Shown here: one piece after another, positions 28,142-36,527 of the stretch | Layout: the number at the start of each line of letters is the position of its first letter | How positions within the stretch are numbered: the stretch's first letter is position 1 | Assembly (NCBI GenBank): GCA_028284635.1 | Contig: JANQRJ010000058.1 | Span: 32,698-96,697 of the forward strand | Reading direction: 5' to 3' | DNA: 64,000 bases | From: Pelagicoccus sp. | Lineage (GTDB): Bacteria; Verrucomicrobiota; Verrucomicrobiia; Opitutales; Opitutaceae | Notes under the pieces: generated by a model | What the model was told of the DNA's origin: nothing | The model's database searches: none | Seen by the model: the letters and a program-made list of their open reading frames with translations, nothing else | Made by a program: the position numbers and the translations under genes

Positions 28142-29788
28142 CTACGAACCCGGCATTCGATAGCCGGAAGGCGGCTCCGGCGAAGGCGTCTTGACCAGCG
28201 ACCGCTGCAAATCCGCTAGACTAGGGATAAGCTTCCCATGCGGATCCTGGGATGGATAGTCCAACAGGCGCTCCAGCCGGCGCACCGTATCCTCGCCCAA
28301 AACGTGCTCGATGACCTCCGCATCATCATGCACGTGGTCCGGTTCGTAGGCCGCCTGATTCGTCAGATAAAGCTCCCACAAACGGTGGTTGCGAATCACC
28401 GCGCAAGCCCGCAGCCATCCATCCGGATTCAGCAGAGCCTCAGACTTAGCGCCGCTCTCTTGAATATCGCAAAGGCCAGCCGAAACCAGTTCCCTCACCC
28501 GTCTCTTCGCTTCCTCCGCAGTTTCGCCCATACGCTCCGCCAGCTGCGATAGTCCGACCCCCTCTCCCACGAAACCACGCTCCTCACGGACATGGTAGAT
28601 AGCCTTGAGCGTATTCTCGTTTAGGATACGATGATCTCGGGTCTTACGCTTGCGCCACCGGGAAAACAATCCGTGACGCGGCGAGAGAAAGAAGCAAAGA
28701 CAGAAAACGAAACTCGAGGCCAAAACCATAAGTGGGCCTGTAGGCAGGCTGTTTCCAAAAAAGGAAAGAAACGCCCCCAAGCTTCCGGAAAGCACCCCAA
28801 ACACGCTAGCGATGATCAGCATCCGATGCATCCGATCCGTCAGCAGATAGGCGGAAGCCGCCGGGATCACCAACATCGCCGAAACCAGTACGGCGCCCAC
28901 CGCCTGAAGCGAAACGACCACCGTAAAGGCGAGCAGCAACATCAGCAGATAGTGAAAAAGGCCTGTCGGAAGCCCCAGTCCTCGGGCGAAGCCTACATCG
29001 AAGCTGCCCAACAGAAACTGCCGATAGAAAACCGTCACCAACAGGATCGAAGCCAAAGCCACGCCACCCATCATCCAGACCTCGACACTGGAAAGAGCCG
29101 CTACCTGACCAAAGAGAAACTTGTCCAGGCCGGACTGCGTTCCAGTAGGCATCGCCTGTATCCGATTCATCAGGACAACCCCTAGTCCATAGAACCCAGC
29201 AAGCACCATGCCCAACGAGCTGTCCTCCTTTATGTGCGTCGTCTTCTTGATCAGCTGCACGAGGACCGTTCCCAGAAGCCCAGCCAACGTAGCCCCGACG
29301 AAAATCGCCACGGGATCCTTGTACCCGGATACCAAATACCCGATAGCCACCCCCGGAAGCACCGCATGCGAAAGCGTATCCCCAAACAGCGAAAGCTTGC
29401 GCACCACGATAAAGCTGCCCAGCAAACCGCAACTCACTCCGAGAAAAACCGAGCCCAGCAGAGCCAATCTCACGATCTCGTCCTGCAGCGTAAAGAAGCG
29501 CGCGAACTGCTCCCCAAAGTCGAGCGACTCCAAATCGCCGATTTTCGCAGCACGGGCCGAGGATACGACCAGCAAGGCCAAGGCCAGTCCCACCACGTAG
29601 CGCGGAGCTTCAGCCCATGTCACGCTTGCCGACTCCACCAGCTTTGTAGGGCCGGCGCTTGCGCCGCGCCGCGGCAGCCCGATCCTGCAGCGTTTTCCTG
29701 CACTGCGGCATGGCGCGAGCGCCAGCCCTACAAAGCTGCCCAAGCGCCGAACCACATTCCGCGCTACGTACTCGAAAAACGCTGTCAT
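28142..29788 (-). CDS. Metal ABC-3 permease fused to a C-terminal DtxR-type metal sensor
   Basis: A 548-residue fusion. After a hydrophobic start (VVGLALALLVVSSARA) comes an ABC-3 permease (about 95-370), with VRKLSLFGDTLSHAVLPGVAIGY and LQAVGAVLVSAMLVIPAASAYLL. Residues ~390-530 match DtxR/MntR: a winged helix (LSQLAERMGETAEEAKRRV) and a metal-binding dimerisation part (HDDAEVIEHVLGED, DYPSQDPHGKLIP). The likely role is import of Mn or Fe with local metal sensing. Residues about 8-64 are encoded by an inserted repeat (29596-29768). The ATG at 29788 (MTAFFEY) avoids overlap with the ATPase gene; a longer start at 29845 would overlap it by 38 nt. Confidence 0.85.
   Translation of the reverse strand: MTAFFEYVARNVVRRLGSFVGLALAPCRSAGKRCRIGLPRRGASAGPTKLVESASVTWAEAPRYVVGLALALLVVSSARAAKIGDLESLDFGEQFARFFTLQDEIVRLALLGSVFLGVSCGLLGSFIVVRKLSLFGDTLSHAVLPGVAIGYLVSGYKDPVAIFVGATLAGLLGTVLVQLIKKTTHIKEDSSLGMVLAGFYGLGVVLMNRIQAMPTGTQSGLDKFLFGQVAALSSVEVWMMGGVALASILLVTVFYRQFLLGSFDVGFARGLGLPTGLFHYLLMLLLAFTVVVSLQAVGAVLVSAMLVIPAASAYLLTDRMHRMLIIASVFGVLSGSLGAFLSFFGNSLPTGPLMVLASSFVFCLCFFLSPRHGLFSRWRKRKTRDHRILNENTLKAIYHVREERGFVGEGVGLSQLAERMGETAEEAKRRVRELVSAGLCDIQESGAKSEALLNPDGWLRACAVIRNHRLWELYLTNQAAYEPDHVHDDAEVIEHVLGEDTVRRLERLLDYPSQDPHGKLIPSLADLQRSLVKTPSPEPPSGYRMPGS
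29596..29768. repeat. Nested inverted repeat inserted in frame in the permease 5' coding region
   Basis: The outer arms are CGTAGCGCGGAGCTTCAGCC (from 29596) and TTCCGCGCTACG (to 29768). The inner arms, 29641-29736, are GCTTTGTAGGGCCGGCGCTT and the near-complement ending GCGCCAGCCCTACAAAGC. It has the outer-arm sequence of the composite repeats but a different inner hairpin. It lies wholly inside the permease reading frame without interrupting it, encoding an Arg/Ala/Gly-rich segment. Confidence 0.85.
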
Positions 29789-29807
29789 TCCGGAACCCAC
29801 GTCTTGA

Positions 29808-30566
29808 TCACTTACGCTGCACACGCTGGTCCGCCACCTCGGCAAGAATAGTCAACCGCCCGCCATAGGTCTTTTGCAGAAGCTCCTGAGTGAAAACCTC
29901 CTCCGTCGGCCCGAAAGCCACCAGCCGCATATTCAAAAGGAGAAGCATATCGAAGTAGGTCTGAGCGGTCGGCAAATCGTGGTGCACCGCCAGGATCGTC
30001 TTGCCCCGACTCTTCAGCTCGCGCAGCAGCTCGATGATCGCCGCCTCAGTAGCAGCATCCACGCCCACGAACGGCTCGTCCATTAGATACAAATCGCTCT
30101 CCTGAGCCAAGGCCCGAGCCAGAAAGACCCGCTGCTGCTGCCCACCCGAGAGATTGGAAATCTGCCTCTTGGCGAACGGCAGCATCCCCACCTTTTCCAG
30201 AGCGTCCGCAGCCGCGTCCCTGTCGCTCGAACTCAACCTGCCCGTCAGTCCCAACTTGCCATAGCGACCCATCAGCACCACGTCCATCACGTTGACCGGA
30301 AAATCCCAATCCACCGATTCCCGCTGCGGCACATAGCCCACTCGAGCCGCGTTTCTCTCGAAAGGCTTACCGAAGACCTTCACCCAACCGCCCGATTTCG
30401 GCACGATTCCCATCACCGCCTTGATCAAGGTCGACTTGCCCGCCCCATTCGGCCCCAAGATGCCAATCAGCTTTCCCTCAGGTACTTGCACGTCCACTCC
30501 ATAGATTACCGGGCGCCGGTCGTAAGCCACCGTCAAGTCGTGCGCCTCTAAAGGAAAATTTGACAT
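29808..30566 (-). CDS. Metal ABC transporter ATP-binding protein
   Basis: A 252-residue ABC ATPase of the MntA/ZnuC type. The Walker A motif is GPNGAGKST (near 37-45), the signature LSGGQQQRVFLARAL, the Walker B LYLMDEPFVG, with the H-loop His in LAVHHDL. PQRESVDWDFPVNVMDVVLMGRYG is typical of the Mn/Zn/Fe subgroup. It is the first gene of the operon and drives the two permeases downstream, 19 nt apart from the first. No substrate-binding lipoprotein is next to it, which is unusual for this importer type. Confidence 0.93.
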   Translation of the reverse strand: MSNFPLEAHDLTVAYDRRPVIYGVDVQVPEGKLIGILGPNGAGKSTLIKAVMGIVPKSGGWVKVFGKPFERNAARVGYVPQRESVDWDFPVNVMDVVLMGRYGKLGLTGRLSSSDRDAAADALEKVGMLPFAKRQISNLSGGQQQRVFLARALAQESDLYLMDEPFVGVDAATEAAIIELLRELKSRGKTILAVHHDLPTAQTYFDMLLLLNMRLVAFGPTEEVFTQELLQKTYGGRLTILAEVADQRVQRK

Positions 30567-30753
30567 GCCAAGCGAACTAAGAGCCCCTCAGCCGCCAAGC
30601 AAGCAAACTTTGAAGACTCATCGAGTCGATTTTGAATCATCAAAATTCATACCGTACCCTCAACCGAGACCAAGCCACGCAGACGTTTTCTTCCAACCTC
30701 GGACAAAAAACCGTCAACGCCCCCGGAATCTCCAATACCGCCAAACATCAGCC

Positions 30754-30897
30754 GGGCGTGGTTTTAAGTGTAGTCTGGGTGTACCAAACTCTTTCGAGTT
30801 CGGCTACCAAAGCAAGTTTCGCATAGGCGAAGTAGCCGAACTCGAAAGAGTTTGGTACGGTGGCGTTGCTCGAAGAGCGACACTTTGAATCACACCT
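30754..30897. repeat. Nested inverted repeat, CAAAGTGTCGC/CCAAACTCTTTCGAG family
   Basis: The outer arms are GGGCGTGGTTTTAAGTGTAG and the near-complement ending CGACACTTTGAATCACACC. The inner arms are TACCAAACTCTTTCGAGTTC and GAACTCGAAAGAGTTTGGTA with a loop containing CGCATAGGCGAAG. This occupies a third of the 442-nt gap 30567-31008; I see no gene in the rest, which must hold the divergent promoters of the ATPase operon and the DoxX gene. Confidence 0.85.
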
Positions 30898-31008
30898 CCA
30901 TCAGCCGGGGCGGCTGGAACTATCGCTTGAATCGATTCGATCGAGGTCTATCGTCCCATGCGGCGTCACCGATGACCCACAAAACCCTAACCCGTACCCA
31001 CTTGAACT

Positions 31009-31377
31009 ATGAGTAAAGTCTCCCTCATCGCCCGCTATCTTCTAGCCGTCATGATGATCGTCTTCGGACTCAACAAATTCCTCTTCTTCCTCGAAATGCC
31101 CGAGCCTACCGGCTTCGCCGCCGAGTACATGTCCGTCATCGCAGGCTCGTATATCTTTAAAACCATCGCGATCATATACCTCGTCTCCGCAGTCCTTCTG
31201 CTCGTCAACAAAGCAGTCGGCCTCGCTACAATCCTCCTAGCGCCCATCGCCTTCAACGCCTTCATGTACCACCTCACCCTCGATGTCGCCAACATCGCAG
31301 GCGCCGTCGTTTTTGTCGTCCTGCTGGCGCTCGTCATGATCGGCAACAGCTCGAAGTACAAAGCCCTCCTGAGCTAG
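31009..31377 (+). CDS. DoxX-like small membrane protein
   Basis: A 122-residue protein with four membrane helices in the DoxX layout: ARYLLAVMMIVFGLNKFLFF, a short loop with PEPTGFAAEYM, IAIIYLVSAVLLLV, LATILLAPIAFNAFMYHL and VVFVVLLALVMI. DoxX-family proteins sit in the inner membrane and are linked to redox or thiol balance in some bacteria; the function here is unknown. The gene stands alone with repeats on either side. The start at 31009 has the usual Lys-Ser N-terminus ahead of helix one. Confidence 0.8.
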   Translation: MSKVSLIARYLLAVMMIVFGLNKFLFFLEMPEPTGFAAEYMSVIAGSYIFKTIAIIYLVSAVLLLVNKAVGLATILLAPIAFNAFMYHLTLDVANIAGAVVFVVLLALVMIGNSSKYKALLS

Positions 31378-31455
31378 ACTTTCACGAACAGCCCGACTTT
31401 CCTGCAAACGCCTCTCACAACCGAGAGGCGTTTCTTGTCCGAAGACCTCCGCAAC

Positions 31456-31481
31456 TTAATTCTCTAACGTTAGAGAATTAA
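31456..31481. repeat. Perfect 26-bp palindrome with AACGTT centre
   Basis: TTAATTCTCTAAC is followed directly by its exact complement. It lies 88 nt before ppc. A similar GAGAATAAA/AACGTT arrangement is at 61486-61525. It could be a dyad site for a regulator of ppc or a hairpin ending the DoxX transcript. Confidence 0.75.
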
Positions 31482-31569
31482 ATGAAGGGTCGTTGATCGG
31501 CGCTTTCGGACTATTTGCGTTGATCCCGATAGCGGCCGGACCAAATCTTCGCCCTGCCAAGGACTATCT

Positions 31570-34305
31570 ATGAGCTCATTCGCCCAACGCATTCACGCCG
31601 GACTGGAAAAAGTCGACCGCGACATCGACTACCTACTCGCCTGCGCCCGCGAGGTTCTGGACGAAGTCGACGAGACCGAGCTCGCCCAGCTCCTGCAGCG
31701 CCCACTGCCCTCGCCCGCCGAAATACCGGCGGAGAAAAGCGCCCAGGTTCTCTCCATCGCCTTCCAGATAATGAACCTGGTCGAGGAAAACGCCTCCAAC
31801 CAAGCTGCCCGGGCGCTTGAAGCGAAAGGTGAGCCTGCCGCCGACACCGGCTCTTGGAGCTACTGGCTAAAGCGCATCCAAGAATCCGGCGCCATAACCC
31901 CAGAGAAGCTTCGGCAAACCGTCCAAAGAGCCTCCGTCACCCCCGTGCTCACCGGCCACCCGACGGAAGCCAAGCGCTGGTCCGTGCTCAACCAGCACCG
32001 CCAGCTCTATGTCTTGCTCGTCGAGCTGGAAAACCAGATGTACACCCCACTCGAGCGAGCCGAAATCCGCGACCGCATCAAAGCGATCATAGAACTCATC
32101 TGGCGCAGCGGCGAGATCCTCGTGGAAAAGCCCGATGTCGCCTCCGAACGCGACAACATCCTCTACTATCTCAAAGAGAAATTTCCCGAAGCCCTGCAGA
32201 TCGCAGATACCCGCTTCCGCGAAGCCTTGAACGGAGCCGGTATCAATTGGGACGAAAACGACCACCGTCTGTATCCAAAAATTCGATTCGGCAGCTGGAT
32301 TGGAGGCGACCGGGACGGACACCCCCTGGTCACCGCCGAAGTCACCCAGGAAACCTTCGCCCAGCTACGCAAGACTGCGCTCGACTCGCTCAACCGGCAG
32401 CTGAAGCAGCTCGGCAAGAATCTCGCTCTTTCGCAGAACTTCCAAGCCGCCCCAGACTACCTGCACGAGCGCTTGAGGGAGCTCGATCCGACCGTTCCTC
32501 AGGCAGCGGAGATAGAGGAGCCTTGGCGGCGCTTCGTCGAGGCCCTGCGCGCCCATCTCCCGCGCAGCCAGCGCGTTCGGACGGCTTACCGCCAGCCAAG
32601 CGAGCTGATCGCCGACCTCGAACTGCTCGCCCGATCCCTCAGCGACACAGGAGCCCAGCGCCTGGCAAGCGCCTATGTCGAACCCGTTATCCGGTTTCTG
32701 GATACCTTCGGCTTCCACATGGCAGCCCTGGACATTCGACAGAACAGCGACTATCATGACCGGGCGATGGTCCAGTTGCTCACCGCCGCCGGCATTCCTG
32801 ATGCCGGAAGCTTCGCGGAGTGGGACGAAGAACGTCGCGTCGCCTTCCTCAGCGAGGAACTGACCCACGCCCGCCCCTTCGCCCAAAAGCATCACGAGCT
32901 CGGCACCGAAGCCAAGGAAGCGGTCGGTTGCCTAAGAGTAGTTGCCGAACAACTACGTCTCTATGGCCGATCCGGACTTGGACCTCTCATCATCAGCATG
33001 ACGAGGTCTCTCTCCGATCTGCTCGTCGCTTGCGCTCTGTGTCGCGAGGCTGGACTCGCCCGACAGACGCCAGACGGTCTTGTCTGCTTGCTGCCGATCG
33101 CTCCTCTTTTCGAGACCCTCGACGACTTGGAAAATAGCGAAGGCATCATGGCCGACTTCCTCAGCCATCCGCTAATCAAGGCCAGCCTGCCCTGGCAGCA
33201 GCGAGCGCTCGACGAAGCTCTTTGCGAAGGCGGCGACGCCCAGCCCCAGCCCGACGTCACCCCTGTGCAGGAAGCGATGCTCGGCTACAGCGACAGCAAC
33301 AAGGACTCGGGCATCATCGCAAGTCAATGGGGGCTCTTCAATGCCCAGAGCCGTCTCATCGTTCTAGGCCAAAAGCTCGGCGTTTCCATCCGCTTCTTCC
33401 ATGGCCGGGGCGGCACGGTCAGCCGTGGAGCCGGACCGACCCACCGCTTCCTAGAGGCCCTGCCAGAAGGCTCGCTCGGTCCGGGAGCCCGCGTAACCGA
33501 GCAAGGCGAAGTCATCGCCCAGAAGTACAACAACTACCTCACCGCGGCCCGAAACCTCGAGCTTCTCGTCGCCGGTTCCGTGGGCCCCCAGCTCTGCGAG
33601 AACCGCAATACGCCAGGCAGCGAACTGGAAGAGGCCATGTCCTTCCTTTCCGAATACAGCGCTGACACTTACCGAGGCCTCCTGCGTGAAGATGGCTTTC
33701 TCTCCTTCTATCGGCAAGCCACTCCCATCGATGCCCTGGAACACAGTCGCATAGGTTCGCGCCCTTCTCGACGCTCCGGCAAGCCGAGTCTCAAGGATCT
33801 GCGAGCGATACCCTGGGTGTTCAGCTGGAACCAGTCCCGTTTCTACATGCCAGGCTGGTACGGCGTCGGCTCAGCTCTGAACGCCTTGCAAAGCGAAAAG
33901 CCCGCCCTCTACGCCAGGCTCAAGGACAGCGTGCAAAGCTGGCCATTCCTGCGCTACCTGCTCTACAACGTGGAAACCAGCGTGGAAAGCGCCGCCGAAG
34001 ACCATATGGCAGCCTACTCCGACCTCGTTTCCGACGACTCGGTACGCGAAAAATTCGTAGCCCTCATTCTCGGCGAGCACCGGCGCACTCGAGAGCAGCT
34101 CGGGCTATTGCTCGATGGGCCGCTCGAAAAACGACGCCCTCGCTTCCACAAGACCCTGCACGCCCGCGACGAATGGCTTGATCTCCTGCACTCCCAGCAG
34201 CTCGAGCTGCTGAAGATCTGGCGAGCCAGTCAAAGCGAAGAAGACCTGCGCCGCGTCCTGCAAAGCATCAACGCCATCGCAGCAGGACTGAGAACGACCG
34301 GGTGA
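31570..34305 (+). CDS. ppc: Phosphoenolpyruvate carboxylase
   Basis: A 911-residue enzyme of bacterial PPC length. It carboxylates PEP with bicarbonate to oxaloacetate, refilling the TCA cycle. The catalytic His lies in TGHPTEAK (H130). Further signatures are GGDRDGHP, GYSDSNKDSGI, FFHGRGGTVSRGAGPTHRFL and RIGSRPSRRSG, with WVFSWNQSRF and the C-terminal LRTTG end (the usual bacterial end is MRNTG). The start at 31570 follows a short purine-poor leader; no strong alternative is seen. It stands alone, between palindromic repeats. Confidence 0.96.
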   Translation: MSSFAQRIHAGLEKVDRDIDYLLACAREVLDEVDETELAQLLQRPLPSPAEIPAEKSAQVLSIAFQIMNLVEENASNQAARALEAKGEPAADTGSWSYWLKRIQESGAITPEKLRQTVQRASVTPVLTGHPTEAKRWSVLNQHRQLYVLLVELENQMYTPLERAEIRDRIKAIIELIWRSGEILVEKPDVASERDNILYYLKEKFPEALQIADTRFREALNGAGINWDENDHRLYPKIRFGSWIGGDRDGHPLVTAEVTQETFAQLRKTALDSLNRQLKQLGKNLALSQNFQAAPDYLHERLRELDPTVPQAAEIEEPWRRFVEALRAHLPRSQRVRTAYRQPSELIADLELLARSLSDTGAQRLASAYVEPVIRFLDTFGFHMAALDIRQNSDYHDRAMVQLLTAAGIPDAGSFAEWDEERRVAFLSEELTHARPFAQKHHELGTEAKEAVGCLRVVAEQLRLYGRSGLGPLIISMTRSLSDLLVACALCREAGLARQTPDGLVCLLPIAPLFETLDDLENSEGIMADFLSHPLIKASLPWQQRALDEALCEGGDAQPQPDVTPVQEAMLGYSDSNKDSGIIASQWGLFNAQSRLIVLGQKLGVSIRFFHGRGGTVSRGAGPTHRFLEALPEGSLGPGARVTEQGEVIAQKYNNYLTAARNLELLVAGSVGPQLCENRNTPGSELEEAMSFLSEYSADTYRGLLREDGFLSFYRQATPIDALEHSRIGSRPSRRSGKPSLKDLRAIPWVFSWNQSRFYMPGWYGVGSALNALQSEKPALYARLKDSVQSWPFLRYLLYNVETSVESAAEDHMAAYSDLVSDDSVREKFVALILGEHRRTREQLGLLLDGPLEKRRPRFHKTLHARDEWLDLLHSQQLELLKIWRASQSEEDLRRVLQSINAIAAGLRTTG

Positions 34306-34320
34306 GGGCGCAAAGCGCCC

Positions 34321-34405
34321 AGGTGTCTAGGCGGTAGGTTTCCAGGCCATAGGTTTAATAGGGCTCTTCCCACTTACAGCCTAAAAGCCTACCGCCTAAA
34401 CACCT
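34321..34405. repeat. Inverted repeat of the TTTAGGCGGTAGG family
   Basis: The arms AGGTGTCTAGGCGGTAGGTT and GCCTACCGCCTAAACACCT are complementary over about 25 bp around a 30-nt loop. It lies between convergent ppc and the DCC gene, overlapping the end of the latter, and could terminate both. Parts of this arm recur near 44.8, 47.8 and 48.4 kb. Confidence 0.75.
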
Positions 34406-34793
34406 AATCTAGAAACCTCTCCCGCTCTTCAGGCGTCGGCAGGCGACAGGCGTCTCTCTTGCCGAAGAAGCGATAGCGGCGCTTGGCGAACCAATTGTAG
34501 GCGGCATCCCGCCAAGGCGCCGGCACGACGATCAATGGGTAGCATATCCAAAAGATCCCGCCAAGCGTTCGCCCAATCTTAAGCAACGCCGTGGTGCGAT
34601 AGTGGAGACGTTCCCCATCGTAGAATGAAATCGTATCCACATTTTCGCGACGATCTTGACGTAAGTAGTATTTTGCGGTTTCGCCCTGAATGGGGGCGAA
34701 CTTCAGCCTTCTACCGTCGTCCATCTTGAGCAGAAGATCCACCGACTTGTTGCAGAACCCGCAAACGCCGTCGAAGAAAACGATGTTAGCCAT
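34404..34793 (-). CDS. DCC family thiol-disulfide oxidoreductase-like protein
   Basis: A 129-residue DUF393/DCC protein. The family motif DGVCGFCNKSV (residues 8-18) includes the CxxC pair, followed by RLKFAPIQGETA and a hydrophobic stretch (IFWICYPLIVVPAP) before a basic C-terminus (WFAKRRYRFFGKRDACRLP). Thioredoxin-like redox activity is predicted for the family but not proven. The gene lies between ppc and the transposase, flanked by repeats of two families. Confidence 0.9.
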   Translation of the reverse strand: MANIVFFDGVCGFCNKSVDLLLKMDDGRRLKFAPIQGETAKYYLRQDRRENVDTISFYDGERLHYRTTALLKIGRTLGGIFWICYPLIVVPAPWRDAAYNWFAKRRYRFFGKRDACRLPTPEERERFLD

Positions 34794-34804
34794 ATGGAAA
34801 CGTA

Positions 34805-34883
34805 CCGTAGCGCGGAGCTTCAGCCCGCGACCGCGTTGGTTTGATCCTTCAATGTGGCCGCGGGCTGAAGCTCCGCGCTACGG
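34805..34883. repeat. GTAGCGCGG inverted repeat overlapping the 3' end of the REP-associated transposase
   Basis: The arms CCGTAGCGCGGAGCTTCAGC and GGCTGAAGCTCCGCGCTACGG (to 34883) are complementary over more than 20 bp around a loop with TTTGATCCTTC. The transposase reading frame runs into it and stops at 34820, so its last ~22 residues are repeat-encoded. Confidence 0.9.
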
Positions 34884-35482
34884 TAGGAGAACTTGTAATC
34901 TTCGACGTTCTTGACCAGGCCTCCTTTCACCGGATTATTCATGATGTAGTTCGCCGTTCGGCTTTTTTCCGCTTCGGAACGCATCCAGCGATCGAACCAG
35001 TCGGGATGCCAGAAAGCTCCGGAACGAGATAGAATCTCGTTCAAGCATCTAGCGGTACTTCCTTTCAAACGAGTCATAAACGGTTTCAAGTCGAGCGAAT
35101 CCTCATCGTCTTTTCGCGCCAATAGATGGATATGGTTTGGCATCACGCAATACGCTTCAAGCGTCCATTTGCTTTCGACCGCCCAGGAGCTAAGCTGTTC
35201 GACAAAAGTCTCTGCTACGGCGCCCGTTTCGAACGGCGAAAACCCATATCCAGAATCCAAATACTTTTCGCTAGCTACAAACAACTGGCGTTGTAGTCTT
35301 GAGTATTGCTCCGATTCAGCATCGACGCTAAGAATGCTGTCGCTCAATACGCGAATCCGTTCGGCGGCTTCTCTTGGCAAAGATCCTGCACAGCGAACCG
35401 TGATAAAGAAGGAAGCCCCCTTTACCTCCCAATGTGGCAAACGATTTCGCCAACGGCGCTGCGTTTCTCGGAGATCGAACAC
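34820..35482 (-). CDS. REP-associated tyrosine transposase (RAYT, Y1/HUH family)
   Basis: About 220 residues. The HUH motif is PNHIHLL (H117 and H119 counted from the GTG at 35482) and the single catalytic Tyr is Y179 in ANYIMNNPVK, both standard for RAYT/Y1 transposases. Other family features are WEVKGASFFITVR, YCVMPNHIH and FWHPDWFDRWM. RAYTs cut and paste single-stranded REP hairpins. Both ends of the gene run into copies of the GTAGCGCGG repeat, strong evidence that this is its repeat partner. The start is uncertain: the frame is open back to 35653 through repeat sequence, and no ATG lies near the conserved N-terminus. Confidence 0.85.
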   Translation of the reverse strand: MFDLRETQRRWRNRLPHWEVKGASFFITVRCAGSLPREAAERIRVLSDSILSVDAESEQYSRLQRQLFVASEKYLDSGYGFSPFETGAVAETFVEQLSSWAVESKWTLEAYCVMPNHIHLLARKDDEDSLDLKPFMTRLKGSTARCLNEILSRSGAFWHPDWFDRWMRSEAEKSRTANYIMNNPVKGGLVKNVEDYKFSYRSAELQPAATLKDQTNAVAG

Positions 35483-35490
35483 GCAAGCAC

Positions 35491-35603
35491 CGTAGCGCGG
35501 AGCTTCAGCCTGCGTCAAAGCGTATTCGTAGCGTGGAGCTTCAGCCCGAGTCCGTCGACAGGATCCAGTCTTCGCGGACGCGGGCTGAAGCTCCGCGCTA
35601 CGG
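35491..35603. repeat. GTAGCGCGG repeats upstream of the transposase
   Basis: One single arm (CGTAGCGCGGAGCTTCAGCC, from 35491) is followed by a paired unit, about 35527-35603: CGTAGCGTGGAGCTTCAGCC ... GGGCTGAAGCTCCGCGCTACG. With the copy at 34805-34883 it brackets the RAYT gene. It lies between the transposase and the end of sucD. Confidence 0.88.
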
Positions 35604-35621
35604 GTTTGCAGTCCGACGCCC

Positions 35622-36497
35622 CTACTTACCCCAGACTTCGAGCAGAGCGGCACCCATGTCGCTGGGGGTCTTGGCTACTACGATGCCAGCGGCTTCCATG
35701 GCGGCGATTTTGGCTTCGGCGGTGCCGCTGCCTCCAGAGACGATCGCTCCGGCGTGACCCATGCGGCGACCAGGAGGGGCCGTGGTACCAGCGATGAAAC
35801 CGGCAACGGGCTTCTTGACGTGCTCCTTGATGTAGGCAGCAGCCTTTTCTTCAGCGTCGCCTCCAATCTCGCCGATCATGACGATAGCCTCGGTGTCCGG
35901 GTCTTCGTTGAAGAGCTTGATAGCATCGGTGTGGCTGGTGCCGTTGATGGGGTCGCCTCCAATGCCGATGCAAGTGGACTGGCCGTAGCCGAGAGAGGTG
36001 ACTTGCCAGACGGCTTCGTAGGTGAGGGTACCGGAGCGGCTGACGATGCCGACTGTACCCGGTTTGTGGATATAGCCGGGCATGATGCCAATCTTGCACT
36101 GGCCGGGCGTGATGACGCCGGGGCAATTGGGGCCGATGAGGCGGGAGTTCGTTTCGAGCAGGCGGCGCTTGACGATGGCCATGTCGCGAACCGGAATGCC
36201 TTCGGTGATAGCGATGATTAGCTCGATGCCGGCGTCGAGGCATTCGAGGATGGAGTCGGCAGCAAAGGGGGGCGGCACGAACACGCAAGCGGTGTTGGCT
36301 CCTTCCTTTTGGACGGAATCGGCAACGGTGTTGAAGACGGGAACGGTGTCGTCGAACTTCTGGCCGCCTTTGCCTGGGGTGACGCCGGCCACGACCTTGG
36401 TGCCGTACTCAATGCACTGGCGAGCATGGAAGCCGCCGGACTTGCCGGTGATGCCTGTGAAAACGACGCGGGTATCTGTGTTTACAAGAACGCTCAT
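35622..36497 (-). CDS. sucD: Succinyl-CoA ligase, alpha subunit
   Basis: A 291-residue subunit of the TCA-cycle enzyme that converts succinyl-CoA to succinate with formation of ATP or GTP. The CoA-binding N-terminal domain ([15 protein letters not shown]) and the active-site His in [20 protein letters not shown] are visible, as are [11 protein letters not shown] and [10 protein letters not shown]. It lies 30 nt downstream of sucC in one operon, with rph upstream. Length and motifs are standard. Confidence 0.97.
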   Translation of the reverse strand: MSVLVNTDTRVVFTGITGKSGGFHARQCIEYGTKVVAGVTPGKGGQKFDDTVPVFNTVADSVQKEGANTACVFVPPPFAADSILECLDAGIELIIAITEGIPVRDMAIVKRRLLETNSRLIGPNCPGVITPGQCKIGIMPGYIHKPGTVGIVSRSGTLTYEAVWQVTSLGYGQSTCIGIGGDPINGTSHTDAIKLFNEDPDTEAIVMIGEIGGDAEEKAAAYIKEHVKKPVAGFIAGTTAPPGRRMGHAGAIVSGGSGTAEAKIAAMEAAGIVVAKTPSDMGAALLEVWGK

Positions 36498-36527
36498 TGT
36501 ATCGAAATCTTGGTTACGGTTGGTCTT

